A model generated the notes under the pieces. The model was not told the origin of the DNA. It saw nothing but the letters and a program-made list of their open reading frames with translations, and did no database searches. Positions 6,137 through 6,679 of a DNA stretch of 6,679 nt are shown piece by piece (position 1 is the first letter of the stretch; each line of letters starts with the position of its first letter). The DNA comes from Cytophagales bacterium. Lineage in GTDB: Bacteria; Bacteroidota; Bacteroidia; Cytophagales; Cyclobacteriaceae. Both the position numbers and the translations under genes were made by a program. Location: assembly GCA_003454975.1 (NCBI GenBank), contig DMST01000013.1, positions 18,184-24,862 of the forward strand, in the 5' to 3' direction.

Positions 6137-6143
6137 GAGCGAT

Positions 6144-6679
6144 TTATGGGTAGTACAGAATGCCGTTTTTCCACACCTGATTTACTTGGTATAGTTGCCT
6201 CAGGTTTTCTACCGGATTTCCTTCTACGACTACCATATCTGCTAACAATCCTTTTTTTATCCGGCCACGATCGGTTAACCGCAGAACATCGGCATTGCCG
6301 GAGGTGACTGATTGTAGTACAGCAAGGGGTTCCATACCGTACTCGGCCATCATTTCCAGCTCGCGCACATTGTCGCCGTGAGGGAATACGCCCACATCGC
6401 CGCCTGCCAGCAGTCTGACTCCACTCTCGAGTGCGGCGGCAAAGGATTTGCGTTTGTTGGCGATGCGCTCGGGCTCCGGTTCTTCGCCTTTTTTCCAGCC
6501 CCGGTATTGGGTAATGGCATCCCCAGCGGCCAGAGTAGGGCAGAGGGCCACCCCCTTTTCCTTCATCAGGGCAAACACTTCGGGGGTGCCCTCGTCGCCA
6601 TGTTCTATAGTAAGTACTCCGGCTTGCGTAGCGCGACGCATGCCCTCGGCGGTGCTGGCGTGAGCCACCGTAACGCGGC
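6144..6679 (-). CDS. Metal-dependent amidohydrolase, C-terminal part (truncated by window edge)
   Basis: The frame is open from the right edge to the TAA at 6144-6146, showing 177 residues; the start is outside the window. A GTG at 6668 is in frame but is internal, because RVT precedes it and continues the conserved strand RVTVAHAS. The fold is the amidohydrolase superfamily TIM barrel, of the imidazolonepropionase/prolidase-like type. Visible metal and catalytic residues, counted from the first full codon, are His6 (VAHAS), His26 (TIEHGDEG) and Asp94 (LLAGGDVGVFPHG). The C-terminus has the usual return to the small beta-sandwich: TSGNADVLRLTDRGRIKKG, then LLADMVVVEGNPVENL and a VWKNG strand. 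Such enzymes hydrolyse amide or related bonds in cyclic or dipeptide-like substrates; the substrate here cannot be told, and whether it has a signal peptide is hidden. It is on the same strand as the VKOR-fusion gene but 166 bases away, with no evident functional link. Confidence 0.88.
   Translation of the reverse strand, partial: RVTVAHASTAEGMRRATQAGVLTIEHGDEGTPEVFALMKEKGVALCPTLAAGDAITQYRGWKKGEEPEPERIANKRKSFAAALESGVRLLAGGDVGVFPHGDNVRELEMMAEYGMEPLAVLQSVTSGNADVLRLTDRGRIKKGLLADMVVVEGNPVENLRQLYQVNQVWKNGILYYP

Larger units (their letters stand above)
5978..6143. other. Intergenic region upstream of the VKOR-fusion gene
   Basis: These 166 bases separate the amidohydrolase stop from the VKOR-fusion start, both on the minus strand. 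They are AT-rich in the middle and presumably hold the promoter of the two-gene unit, but no good TAnnTTTG box was found on the minus strand. A small perfect hairpin CTGCC-TAA-GGCAG (5995-6007) lies 17 bases before the start codon. Two further inverted repeats are listed separately. No gene or RNA was recognised. Confidence 0.5.

Noticed and set aside
6144..6668. GTG at 6668 as the true start of a short amidohydrolase
   Set aside because: The frame continues upstream to the window edge with RVT completing a conserved strand, and the enzyme would lack its first metal-binding motifs; it is a window truncation.

Overview
The window looks like a chromosomal piece of a Bacteroidota (Bacteroidetes) bacterium, probably from the Cytophagales/Saprospirales side of the phylum; genus cannot be told. 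The evidence is two proteins ending in a type IX secretion system (T9SS) sorting domain with the YPNP/FPNP signature, start regions without clear Shine-Dalgarno sequences, a double-glycine leader of the style common in this phylum, and a lipoprotein with an LVSC lipobox. No rRNA, tRNA, CRISPR array, transposase or integrase was seen.

Layout. (1) 1-497, minus strand: the N-terminal part of a lipoprotein that resembles the DUF885 group, running off the left edge. (2) 498-647: a divergent intergenic region with a possible operator. (3) 648-4001, plus strand: two tandem, paralogous secreted proteins of 551 and 559 residues, each with a signal peptide, propeller-like repeats, a cadherin-like domain and a T9SS C-terminal domain. 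They are 18 bases apart and almost certainly co-transcribed. (4) 4002-4082: a convergent junction with a strong hairpin whose U-tract serves the minus strand. (5) 4083-5977, minus strand: a two-gene unit, a large membrane protein (C39-peptidase-like, then VKOR, then thioredoxin/DsbC-like) followed by a small gene for a double-glycine-leader peptide with six cysteines. (6) 5978-6143: an intergenic region with inverted repeats. (7) 6144-6679, minus strand: the C-terminal part of a metal-dependent amidohydrolase, cut by the right edge.

The most interesting part is region 5. The small peptide has a 23-residue leader ending in GG and an acidic 58-residue core with six cysteines, enough for three disulfides. 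The gene just upstream encodes an enzyme that combines what a disulfide-rich exported peptide would need: a C39-like domain that has lost its catalytic residues and might bind the leader, a VKOR domain to generate disulfides, and a thioredoxin domain with the DsbC-type CGYC motif and Thr-Pro loop. I read this as a dedicated peptide-folding module. The C39 ABC exporter needed to remove the leader and export the peptide is not in the window. The peptide's biological activity (toxin, signal or other) is unknown.
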